Source: Galaxea fascicularis
Lineage: Eukaryota > Cnidaria > Anthozoa > Scleractinia > Euphylliidae
Direction of reading: 5' to 3'
DNA length: 64,000 nt
Assembly (NCBI GenBank): GCA_948470475.1
Contig: OX419335.1
Location: 42,170,025-42,234,024, forward strand
Below are positions 9,107 through 21,407 of this stretch, in pieces (within the stretch, counting starts at the first letter, position 1; every line of letters begins with the position of its first letter). A program made the position numbers and the translations under genes. The notes under the pieces are model-generated. The model was not told where the DNA came from. It saw nothing but the letters and a program-made list of their open reading frames with translations, and did no database searches.

Positions 9107-10997
9107 CTGGTTTGTAAGAGTAAAAACAAGATATTTGTACTACTTAGGTATTTACCTCAACTCGTGAAGTTTTTACAACCTATCGGAATTTCGTAACAGC
9201 TTGGAGTTTTCAACACTTTGTATTATAAAGTTCAGATATTGGATCGCATAGGGGCCCAAATTTAACTCTCGAAGAATGCAGCTCAATTTAATTGAAGCAT
9301 CATGCATTTAATATTTCTTATCCATTTGACTTTGTCATTGCGGAATTCGACTAATCGAGTGTAGTCGATTGTAGGTAAAAGGCACTTTGACAAAGGCGCC
9401 GATGATTACTTTTTGAACTAAAAATTAAATAAAATGATTTTCATTTGTTTATTCAGGGCACGAGATCTCTGCAAACTCGGTTGAAAGATTTTAAAGATGG
9501 TCCGGAATTTCATCCCGTATTTGTTTTGACTTTCTCTTTCACGACTCGTGTAGTGGGATGATGCTTCACCACAATGTATCTACCTCATTTGGCATCGTAC
9601 TCATTCTGAAAGCAAACTTTGAATTTGATGAAAAGATATTAGAAAAATGCAAACTTTGAGACAGTAATGACAGCCGTTGCACTGTTGTGAACAGGGTGTT
9701 GTGGTTTGTGAAACGAGGTCCTCGGTGGTTTGTTGGAATATGATTTTTGGTTAACAAAAGCGCTCTGAAATCTCCTGTTATGAAACAATATTCCAGGTTA
9801 TACTCATCTCTATTTCTTGTTTTGGTACTTAAATTGTTAAATTTGCAAAGCATTTTGAATATCTTTTTAACATTTTCCGTTTTTCACAGGAGCTCCTTGA
9901 CACAATTTTTATAGATAACGTTTGTTTGCTAAACAGCTGTTAAAAACATGTTTTTCTTTTTTTATGATTTTCTTTGATGGTGTTTACACATTGGGCTACA
10001 TGCAATTTAAAACAACCCGGTCAAGTTAAATAATATAGGAGGGACTTTATTTCGGTCTGTTCATTACTGGGTAGAAATTAGCAATAAAGCTTTCTTACCT
10101 CTTTGACAGCGATTATCGCTTTCAGTGGAGAATTCAGAGCAATTAAGAAAAAATATGAAGCCCTAGCACGTCTGGTAAGCTATTTAAACGTACAATTATC
10201 ATTGTATAATTATGAACGCACCTGCTGATTGTTGGTAAATATCTATTCATTGCGCTAACTAGGCGTGAAAATATGAAGGTTTTCTGGTAATCGGATTTTG
10301 TCTGTTGAAAAGTGTTTTATTTTCATGGTGGTAAATTTTTTGTTGACATTGTTTTTACTTGTTTGTTTTGGCTTTTTTTTTTTCACTCAGCGACTTCAAA
10401 GGGAATAAGTGAATCGAATATAAGAAGTGATCATAAGAACGTTGAAGACGTCAATTGTCAGTGAATTTCATTTTACTATGGCACCATCATAGAGTACACT
10501 GAGGCACCTGTAACAGGTGCTTTTGAGGAACTGAACTTCTCAGTTGCTCACCCATAAGCTTCTAACAGGTGAAGGATGTTTATTGGAAATCCTGACTCAT
10601 TCAGATTCAAACAGAGATTATCGCATTTCCCCTAATAACAGATCTTAAGCAGACTTTGATTTTCTCTTAAATCTTATATTACATCCATCTTCTGCTGTAA
10701 AATGTAGCACATATGGCAAAATAAAGAATGAATGTATGAATGAATGAATAAAAAGATTATAATATTTCCGAAATTTAGTTTGACATTAATTTTCCTTTTC
10801 GGTAACTATGGCACAATTGAGAAAATAGTTCTTACTTTTAACCCGCTCTAACAACAATAACAGTCAAGGATCAATGAAAAGCTTCAATTTATTTTGTTTT
10901 TCGTTTCCATTCTTTCTCTTAAATTGGAAAACAAAACTGAGCCATGATTCACCTCCGTTGTTACCTCAGTTGACGTTTTCTATAGGGACAGACCCTT
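9107..10997. other. Intergenic between two minus-strand genes
   Basis: No gene I can support. One weak + strand candidate exon (10126-10174, acceptor CGCTTTCAG, donor CTG|GTAAGC, open only in one frame) has no partners. A short GAATGAATGAAT track lies near 10728-10750. The promoter of the 9106 gene should be in the first few hundred bases. Confidence 0.35.
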
Positions 10998-11209
10998 GGG
11001 GCGCTTACCATTAGTCAGAACTGGCCGGCCAGACCAGTCCATTTTTATAGAGAATTCCACTATTAATCAGAACTGTCGGTCCAGTTCAGTTTATTTTTAA
11101 AAAGTATGCATAGCAGTGATGAGTTTTTCGCGAAAACTATCGAAAGAAGGTTGTTTCCTTTTCAAAATGACCGGTCCGGCTGGCCAGGTCTGACTTTTGG
11201 TAAGCGCCC
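10998..11209. mobile_element. MITE with terminal inverted repeats
   Basis: Ends are GGGCGCTTACCATTAGTCAG and its inverted partner (TGACTTTTGGTAAGCGCCC), about 40 bases of imperfect inverted repeat rich in GGCCGG. No coding capacity. Target-site duplication not clear. Confidence 0.7.
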
Positions 11210-12060
11210 TTAGAAAAATATAGGGGGAGAAAAGCCAAAAAAATAATGCAAGGTAAAATGACAAGAAACAAATCTCGCAAAGAAGAAGGCAAAGAAAAAA
11301 AAAAAGAAATGTCAGTCATAACCCGCAAAAAAATCTTGCAAAAACAACGGGCGAAAAAAATCATCCAATCTGAAAATCCCCCACCCTCTTAACTTTGTAT
11401 TTATTTTATTTCTCTCCAAGTTTCACTTCCAAAGCCTTGACACCTTTACGAGTGGACTCTCTCCCACTGCCTCCCACGGTGGCGTAAGGGGAAGCAAGCC
11501 CGCTGTTACGGACAAGGATAATTCTCTTTAATTTTGATCAAACGCCTTTGTCAAAACTCTGCCTGACCAGCTGACCCTACTCTGTAGTGTTCCAGCCGAT
11601 TGTTCCTTTTCAAACCAACAAGCTCCTAAACAAAGCGCCTATTGTCAGTAATGGACACGCCCCTTGATGCTTTAGGGGACCCAATTTTTTTTCATTTTAG
11701 ATATTGCTTTGTTCTTGCTATACCTGTGACTTGATCTGTGTGTAACAAATAGATCCTGAAGCCTTCACTAACTACATAACATAGCAAATGATGTAAGCTT
11801 GTTCATTCGGAGAGAGGAATTGTTTCAGTCAAACTTTATTTATTACAGCTCGCACCATTGAACAAAGTGTCGACAGCGAAAGAAACTCGTAACAAACTTT
11901 CACTTGGCACTTTTGGCAACTCTCACTTCGTAACTAGTTTTGTGCTTCTCATCATGAGGTTATCCTTTTTGCGCAATAGACTTGCTTTTACCTGTAAATG
12001 GAATATAGATAAATGACTTAGTTTCGATCATTTATCCACTCATTCGTTCGTCCGTTCGAG
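11210..12060. other. Intergenic, no gene seen
   Basis: A-rich then mixed sequence; no repeat or gene recognised. Confidence 0.35.
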
Positions 12061-12270
12061 CTTGTAGAGCATCGGACTATCGTGCGGGAGGTCGCACGGC
12101 TGGGCCAACACTCAGGGTTTTTAAATAACCGCTGAGGAGAAAGTACTGCCTTTGTAATGACATCTGTAAACGGTCAGACTTTATAGTCTTCTCTTGGATA
12201 AGGACGATAAACCGTAGGTCTCGTCTCACAGCACTCGTTCCCATAATCTGTGTGACGTTCAAGAACCCAC
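12061..12270 (+). repeat. Short interspersed repeat (SINE-like)
   Basis: GTAGAGCATCGGACTATCG resembles a tRNA A-box side and CGGGAGGTCGCACGGCTGG stands where the B box would be. It continues with GGATAAGGACGATAAACCG and a CAAGAACCCAC end, a layout I recognise from repeated cnidarian elements. Single copy in this window, so the family call rests on recall. Confidence 0.5.
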
Positions 12271-12578
12271 TAAAACGCGTTTGAATATTTTTATAGATAA
12301 ATACGTGATATGTACAAATGTTAATTTCATCAATTCATTTCATTCATTCCTCCTGGCCTTTTGTTCATTCGTTCGTCCGTTTATTCATCCACTACTTTTG
12401 ATTCATTTATTCATTTACTCGCCCTTAGAATTCTTTCCTTTGTTCGTTAGGCATCGGCCCATGACCCGTCCTTCCGTTATTTTGTTCTTTCAGTCATTTA
12501 TTCATCACGTGGTCGCTTATTCATTCGTCACTTTATAATTCCATCTAGCTAAATTTATTCGTTTCTTCCGTTTATTTG

Positions 12579-12584
12579 TTTATT
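12579..12584 (-). terminator. Polyadenylation signals of the modular gene
   Basis: AATAAA on the minus strand 22 bases after the stop at 12606, with two further copies at 12571-12576 and 12554-12559. This marks the 3' end of the long minus-strand gene. Confidence 0.55.
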
Positions 12585-12605
12585 GATTTAGTATAAATTA
12601 GTTAT

Positions 12606-15600
12606 TCAATTATTTTGTTCTAACTTAAATAAAACTGGATACAAACCATATTCATTTTCAACAGTTTTTTCGTAATCGACTTCTTCATTTGCAACTTTCA
12701 TTTCCTCTCCGATAGTCTGAGGGACATGCAGGCCTACTTGACATAATCATTCAATATTAGAGCTCATGATAGAGATCAGCAACTGCTTTTTTTCTAATGA
12801 CAAAATGAATTTATCTCTCAATTCTATTAGGACGAATTCGCATAAAGAAATTGAGGAAAAAGTGTAATTGAAAGAAACCACCGTTCATCGTTTGTCCAAC
12901 GTTACTCTAGTTGCTTGCTACAACAAGCAACATCAGGTGCAGCTGTGACATGAGACAATCATTTAGACATCATATTATCATTTTTTATGTCACATAGGCG
13001 CTTACCAGTATATTTTTCCAATTCATTTTCTTCGGCAGTGCCTAGCTTGTTGAAGGCTTCCGAAAAGGTATTGGCTACAGGAAAACGAAGAAAGAAAAAA
13101 AAGCGTTACTTCGCTTAAGGTGCATGCCGGTTTTTGGTAATGTTCTGGCTATTCCATTTCCGATTTAGGAATAAGGCAAAACAAAAGAAAAAATGTGAAT
13201 TGGAATGTAACACTCTTGGTGGCAATCAAGGTAGACCCCCTTTAATACGTAATGATACACTTCGCGTGATAGCAGTCCATTCACCTCTGCTACTCGTCTA
13301 GCCAAGGCCCAGGTCAAACGCCGCACTTCACATGAGCCGAACTTAATTACAGTTTAGGTCGACCCAAATTAGTTAAGTTCGCCTGTTGAGTCAACCGCCG
13401 AACTTAATTCAGCCAAACTTAACTGGATCATGAAAATAAACAGATTGAGGCTGACTTATACATTGATATACATTAATGATTATGCATTTGGTTCGGCTCA
13501 TGTGAAGATCGACTTTGACCCAAACTCTATCTTCAGCCGTTATTCCCGCCTGGCCGGCCGTGAAGAACGCCTTAGCCGATCCAAATGAATTTAGTCGAAC
13601 TTAACTGAGTCAAACGCCGAACTTAACATGAACTTAGTTTAGTTTGGCTCATGCGAAGTGCGGCGTTTGACCTGGGCCCAACAATATATTTCACCCCGCC
13701 TCCTCCCCTCTTCTTACCGCATGGCTGGGATGTGGTTATTTAACTTCACAGTTGTTGTTTGCGTTCTGTAGCCCCCACCTCTACTGGGGCCAATAAAACT
13801 TTATAGATTGTTGTGAATAAGAACGTCTAGTTTTGGGGCTGAGGCTGAACGTTCTTATTTTTCTTCGCGGTTTGAGCCTGAGAGGCATTCTTAACATTGG
13901 TTCTTAAGTGTGTTATGGTATTTCAATAACGTATACAGTATTTCAATGAAGTGTCGCAATAAAAAGCACATTGTTAATCAGAGGCACCCAACGGGCAAAT
14001 TGAGCAAAAATATCCCTTCCGAAAGTCTGAGGGACTATTTTCCCCTGAATTTACCCTGTTGCGAATCTTTTAGGTGATGTTTTAGTTAAGAGATCAGTAG
14101 CTTTTTGGCAATGCATTAAGTTTCTCGTTGGGTGCCCCTGGTTAATGTTAAAAAACATCCCCAAGCATTTCACTTAATTGTCCTATTAGAATACAATTTT
14201 AAAATTCTTTAACCTTTATACATACTACTCACAAATAAATGAGCAAAATATACACGTTCTTTACTGACTCTCAGCCTGGATATGTTCCTAGCATGTTCTT
14301 AAAATTTTGGTTAATCTTAGGAGGAAAACTTAATTAAAGCGGACTATGTGAACCGTCGTTTATAATGGCTCCCATAAACGGCTTGGAATGATCCCAGTCG
14401 TTTGTCGATTAAGTAGCCCAAGGGGAAATACAAAAAAGTGTAGACTCATACATATCGCATGAGAACAAGCAGGAAAACCTATGGTAATTGTATATACACG
14501 CAGGTTGTTCCCTAAACATAGTACTGGTATAATATGATTATCCTAAAATGTCTGTACAATTCCAACAAAGAAGAAGGTAAAACAATATATTACTTTACAT
14601 CATCTCTCACCAATTCCGTCTTCTGCGCCATTTTCAACAGTATGTGGTGTTATTTCTGTCAAGAATCAAAACATGTATGTAATGAGGCATCTTTTCTGTT
14701 TTCGTCCATCCTAATGCTCTATTTTTTTAGTTAGTAAGCCTATGAGTAGTGACATTCCTCTTGGTATGCAACCTTCTCAACACACATGTCCCGAAGGGTA
14801 GGAGGGGCAGGAGCGGTACTCCCTTATATGACCCGACGGGGACGTGCGGCCCGATAGGTTTTCAGTGTGTTTTGTCTTGAACGGAGTATTGATTTCATCA
14901 CTTTCAGTCTTAGTACATGACCTTATGGGTACAGCCATTAAACAGGATAAGCTTAGATGTTTGTTTATAGAAGCCTGGCCAGAGGCCGCCAGTTATTGGT
15001 GGGCTTCCCTTTAATTTGATAATGACAGCTGTTTACACCACAAAAAACATAAGTGGTAACCGAAAAACGTTCATAGATAGGGTCTGAAAATAAGCGGGAT
15101 AGGGAAATTAGAGATTTTTGTCTTAACAGGGTCAAGGTTTGAGCACCCAGGCAGCACCTCTCTACCCAAGCAACTGTTGAGTACCCCCTCCTCCCGCCCG
15201 GGACAAAGGCGCCGCAGACGCAACTCATATGCATATCAATAGTTAATCACCTTGAGTGTAAGCTTTTTCCTGTAATGCTGGGCTGGTAACGTATCCAGTG
15301 CCTGCAAATAATTGGTACGAAACAATCAGTTACGCTTGCGGTGATATTTAAATAACTCTTTAAAATCAAGCATCACGGCATTTCGCGATAATCTTAGTTA
15401 GTTTCTGGCTTGAACGCTAAGAACAACTTAAAGAAACCGAAACTAGCCAGCATTCAGCTCTTACCAGTGAGGTAATCGGTAGACTTCGGTTACTTTCAAA
15501 CCACGAAGTCATGTTTTTATCAGGTGCTAACAACGAGTGGATATTAAATTTTCGTTGCTCGTAATTTATAATTTCATCTGTTTATTTAATGTAATGTAAA

Positions 15601-18600
15601 TTCAAACAAGTCTGGGCTTAGAATGATTTGCGCAATAACAAATATGCTTATTACAGTGGAACCCCGATATAACGATACCCCAAGGGAGCAGTCAAATTAT
15701 ATCGTTATATCGAGACTCCCGATATAACGATACTGCCGTAAAATAACTGAAAATATCGTTATATTGGGATAAAATTAACATGCACTTTTTTACTACGGTA
15801 TTGTTTAAATAATTAAACTAGTAATGAGTATCAAATGACTCACAAATGTAGCGTTTCAAGCACGCAGCAATGTCCTTTAACAATTAGCAAAGCATTAAAC
15901 ATTTGAAGTTGCGACTGTTGACGTCTTTACTTTTCGCTGTTTGCGTGTTCGTTGTTTTTCTTTTTTAACAGACACTTGTTCATTAATTAAAGTACTCTGA
16001 TCCTGTGATATCGTTATATCGGAGAAGATTTTAACGCTCGGTGCGCTAAATACTCATCGTTATACTGAAGATCGTTATATTGGGGTTCTGTCCCATACAC
16101 TTTACTGTAACTTTTGCCGGGACATAGCATATTTATAGTTATACCGGTTACATCGTTATATCGAGGATCGTTATATCGAGGTTCCACGGTATTTATGACT
16201 GAAGACCTGTTGTATATAAGAAACTAGCCCAAATAATAGGTAAACAGCACAACAACCTGATGCTGCGGGAAGATCGATATATTGTCCAGGTACTTGATTG
16301 CTTCCAGGCTTATTTGAAAGTGGCATGACAACTGAAAAACGAATAATAAATAAAAGTAAGGACTGATTCAAGTTTCTAGCGGCAGCCATAGGGCTTTTAC
16401 TTAACAAACATGATTTGTCGGTGCGTGTGTGCTCTGAGAACACACGGATGACGTCAAACGTGGCAAGAACGATGAGTGACTGATGTTTTTACCACATTTT
16501 GACGCCTTTCTTGCATTATAATTAACTACAAGTCCAGTTCCTGGTGGCCCATAATTTATTTTTCTGTTATCTCAAGTAGGGCTGGTCGCATTTGAAGTCC
16601 GCTCATGCCCAAGACGCATGACGTAGTATGTGTCATGACGTCTGACTTAGACCTTCATTTCCTTGGATGACCGTTGTTGTGTGCTTTACTTTGAATCTGC
16701 CGCAAATTGTTGTGTGAATGGTTCACAAAAAGATAAGTTTTCTTTTACACTATTTTTTTTTCTTGCGCCTTTCGCTGGCGCTCTGGGCAGTGAAATGATG
16801 ATTTTAAAATATAGTCATCTACGACTTCTTACCGTCACTACCTGGCAACGGGGGAATGACAGGAAATCCAGTCGAGGAGAAATACCTATTCATTCCTGAG
16901 AAATTCCAACATTAGCCAAGTTGATAACATTGCAAACTACATAAAGATCAGGATATTTTGGAAAGATTTAGATAATTTTGAATTTATTTCAAAATAGATG
17001 AAATTCAGTACACAATGACTATACAGGCCAGCGCCTTACTAGCAGTGGTGGATCCAGACCGAGAAAACAAGCGGGGAAGGCGCTCTGAAAATGGTTGACC
17101 CTTTTGCGGTTTTTGGCGACAGAAACGATATTTGATCACAAAGAGGTAATTATGTGTCAAGTATTGACTAAACAACTTTACTCGTACACTGTCTGGTAAT
17201 ACTGAAAAGGCCACTAATCGTCGTTGAGATGCGTTGACTTTGAATAGAATGTGAATAGTACACATAGTATCAGAATTAATTCTGATTGTTTTTAGCTCGC
17301 TTATCTTCGTCGAGTACAGCTTCATACAAATGAACAACAAACTGACTTGAACTCTAAGGAAACACCTACCTTCACCCTCTTCAGCAGTCTTTTTAGGATT
17401 AGGGCTGTCCACACTGGCAGGCTCAAACAGAGATGCTATATAACACGAAGCACAGTTAACAAGCCTTTAAGTAAGTGTGACACTTGACGATCAATTTATT
17501 TTCAAGTTAATTAAAACCGTCACACTCTCTGGTAATGCTGAAAAGGCCAGTAACTGTTGTTGAGATACGTCGACTTTTGTGAATAGTGCACAGTCACAGT
17601 ATCAGAATTAATTCTGATTCTTTTTAACTCGCTTATCTTCGTCGAGTACAGCTTCATACCGTGATGAACAACAAATTGACTTGAACTCTACAGAAACACC
17701 TACCTTCACCCTCTTCAGCAGTCTTTTTAGGATTAGGACTGTCCACACTGGCAGGCTCAAACAGAGTTGCTATATAACACGAAGCACAGTTAACAAGGCT
17801 TTGACCACACTAACAGTTAGTTAAAACTGTTAGCAGGTCTTAATTTTGCTCATCACATGATTTAGTTTCGGTTTAAAAAAGGCTAGACAAAATTTTGAGA
17901 TCAGTTTGAAGTATTTGTTACTCATCGAAGTTAGAGGGAGCGGCGTCTTTATAGGGCTGATCATTTAGAAACTGAGCAGTTCCTTAAGAACAATAGGCAA
18001 GCTTTTTCTTACTACAAATTGAAAAACTCACTGGTTGAAAGCTAGTTGACATTACAATACGATATTGTGGGAATCTATTAATAGCCGCTGATACAAAATG
18101 CTGTTTCTCTACTGAGTACTTTTGTACCTTCCTTCAGAGCATTGTCCTTCAGAATTGCCGATGAGTCCGACACTGTTTGAAACAAAGAATCTGCCAAGAA
18201 ATAAAAATCTGAATTTGAATCTGCCAACCAAAATATGGATCTGACCATATTCTATCAAAAGGCCCTTCATCCCAATCCAAAATAACCCATGTAACTAAGT
18301 TAAGTCAATATATCTCTCAGACATTTCTGTCCCCACATTAAGAACTGAATGCTTTACCGGCGTTGTGGAAGAAGTTTCATATGTATTGTACCTTCAGCAG
18401 CTGGAAGAACTCCTTCAACACCTATAGCATCCTCGGCCTTGTCATCAGCTCTAACTACAAAGATTAACGATAATAATAATTGCAATACTTGCCGGACGCC
18501 AAAACGTATTATGGTCCAGGACCGACTTCAAAGTTGATCTATTGTTGTTAGACTACCAGTAGTCCCTTATTAATATTTCTTTAAGGACGGATAAAAAAGC

Positions 18601-21366
18601 GAAGAAAATTAAAGGACTACTCGTAGTCATGCACGCACGCACGCTCGCACACGTGCGACCGTGCGCCCTGGTGACAAACATTCAAATGGTTTGGAACTGT
18701 GAAAACTGCAGTAATGTTCTGGCAGAAAAATAAATTATAAGAAGTCAAAGATTCTTAGGAAGGATAAATCCCTTAGACTTCAAACGTTTTGTTTTGACCT
18801 TGTTGTTTTTGTTGTTGTCGTTTTTGTTCTTCACGCTTCTGTTGAGAGAACCGTGGATAAGGGTCAGCGGTGAGGTGGTGTTTCTTCTACAAACTTACCA
18901 CTGGCAAGGCCACTGTTTGTTGATGAATCCTGGTCCTTCTGCACTTTGTTGTCATCAAAAGCTGGAGCTAAAAGGTTACACAACAATTGTCGATTAATAC
19001 CTTTTTATGTAAAGACGATTATATTAAAGAAGATGTTGACTTATGCAAACGAGGTTGGAGGTCCATGGTAAACTTCCAAGCGGCCAGCCAGGAATAATAA
19101 CAGCGGCGCAGCTGATAAACATTTTATTTAATGCTGTCACTTACGCATTCAAGGCAAATTTCACACCTTTGTGAATGAACAGGGAATCATAGTTGTTCAC
19201 GGGAACATTGCACAGTATAAGGTTGCCGCTAACTTTCATCCTGAACAAGTTTTTATAGGAAACACACCTATGATCAACTCCTTTTGACTTGCAAAAGACG
19301 TCTGTTTTTCTGCTTGTTCTGGAATGGAAGGAGGTATTGAACGTTTATTAAGGTAGGAAACTAGTTGGAATTACTATATTTTCTCTGAAAAATTTTAGGA
19401 AATCGAAAATTCTACAAGGCCAGAAGGGCAAAAATCAAGAGTTGTCCAAACGTGCTGAATAACGTTACCAGCTTTTCTTAGATTTGCAACGCAAATCATT
19501 ATGCATGAAGTATGAAGAATAGCATCCGCTTCCCAAAGATTTTCGGTCTATCATGATCATGATCATAGACTGTAAATCGCCAGTGATTGGTGAATTGCTG
19601 GTTTTAATAGCCTGTTTCTCCGCTGGGAACTAAACTTTATTTTCTGAACATTCTGTGAAAAAAAATGTATTGCATTGACCACCAACATGGCCGCCTTGTC
19701 TCTTGGTTGAAAACCAAGAATGGGGGTTATCTAATTTCAGGTCATTGTCCTATTTATGTATAAAGAGATTAGCCCCACCATCCCTGTGTAATAAGTTCAC
19801 GACAAGAAGCCAGGTGCACACAAGAAATACTAGGAATAAATATAAGCTTAATATACCATTTTTTAGATCAGCAACAGGTCAGCGATCTTTCTCATATAGG
19901 GCTGCTCAGCTCTGGAATGACCTTCCAGAAAGTGTAGCAAACATAGAGTCATTTAATGTTTTTAAGACCGCCGTTAAAGGACGTGCCCTTGACAAATGTT
20001 TAAGTCATTGACTTTTAATAGGTGTTATGATGATTTATGTATCTTAATAATATGGTAATGTTCTTATCACTTTTAAATGCTTATTTTAGATTTTAATTGT
20101 TAATATTAGATTTTATTGTAATTGGTAAGACCCGAAGCGAAGACCCATTTCAATACTAATAAGAATTTATTTTTCACAACCATTTCAATTGGATGTACCA
20201 ATAAAGCTATTATTATTATTATTATTACTATTATTATTATTATTATAAGTCCGTACTACCTTACCAGAAGGGACACAATCTTCAATGTATGTGACCAAGT
20301 TCCCATCCGTATCTTCCAATAGCTTTGTTTCTTTGGGTCTACAGAGAAACAAAGAAAGGCAAGAGCGCGGTTAGCCTGAAGAGCAGGAGTTTTTTTACTG
20401 TAGGAACCCTCACTTGAAAGCCGCCATCTTTTGGAAGCGCAGTGGAGAATTGGTCTGCCAGTTTCATTATCGAAGATGGCGGCGTAAAGCATAAATCTAA
20501 GGATTATTCATCGCTAGCCTACCCAAATACGCCTGTTACGCATGATCCAAGAGGGTATTATTCTCAGTTCTCTAAACCACAAGTTATGGAATAGATTTTT
20601 AAAGCATTTCACTAACCCCAGCGGACCAGCAGGAAGTTACTGAGGGTTTGATATCCCTCGTTCACACAAGTGTCGACATCAGGACACCGTCACCTTTATT
20701 CAAGACCCCGGGTTTCTTTCTCTCAGTATAAATTCTCTTTTCATTCTAAAATTGCATTCACCATTGGTTTTTACGCTAAAACATCACAATAAACCAAACT
20801 TAAAGTCAGAAATAAATAGAACCCAGGATTTTTTCTGAGTTTGAGCAATATAGTATATGGGTTGAATTTTTTTTCCGCATGATATAATTGATTAATACAT
20901 AGAAAAGTAAAATCTTCCCTTACAAATGAAATCTTTTGTTTGGTCTGATAAACTTGTGCAGCACTTTCCTGCGATGTTTCGCTCGCATCCGTCTCGACAT
21001 GGCATCTGTATTTTCCTTCTTCAAACGCAGATTACGGTTGATTATAAATTTTACACGACGACACTTGAAACCCGGTAAACCCTGTTGATCTAAAATAATA
21101 ACAGACCTTTTTATTGAACGAGATGAAAACAATGTTACTTGAAAGTAAAACAATAGTATAATAATTGAGTTATAGATTAATTACAGGAAAACGTTGGAAG
21201 ATTCCACGTGATGGGGCCAGGTCTATTTGCTTGTAATTTATTTCTGTACGGTGGTGCTACTGACAATCCGTCTTCTGGATTGACAACTTCTCTCTACTTG
21301 GAAAATTCGGGATTTCGAAAAACATTGCTTAACATCATAGGTAGACGATGACTATTTACGAACAAA

Positions 21367-21407
<41 letters not shown>

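Noticed and set aside
13720..13740. Strong minus-strand donor (GCG|GTAAGAAG) as another exon of the modular gene
   Set aside because: The nearest acceptor would leave a 7-nt exon that does not keep phase 1-1.
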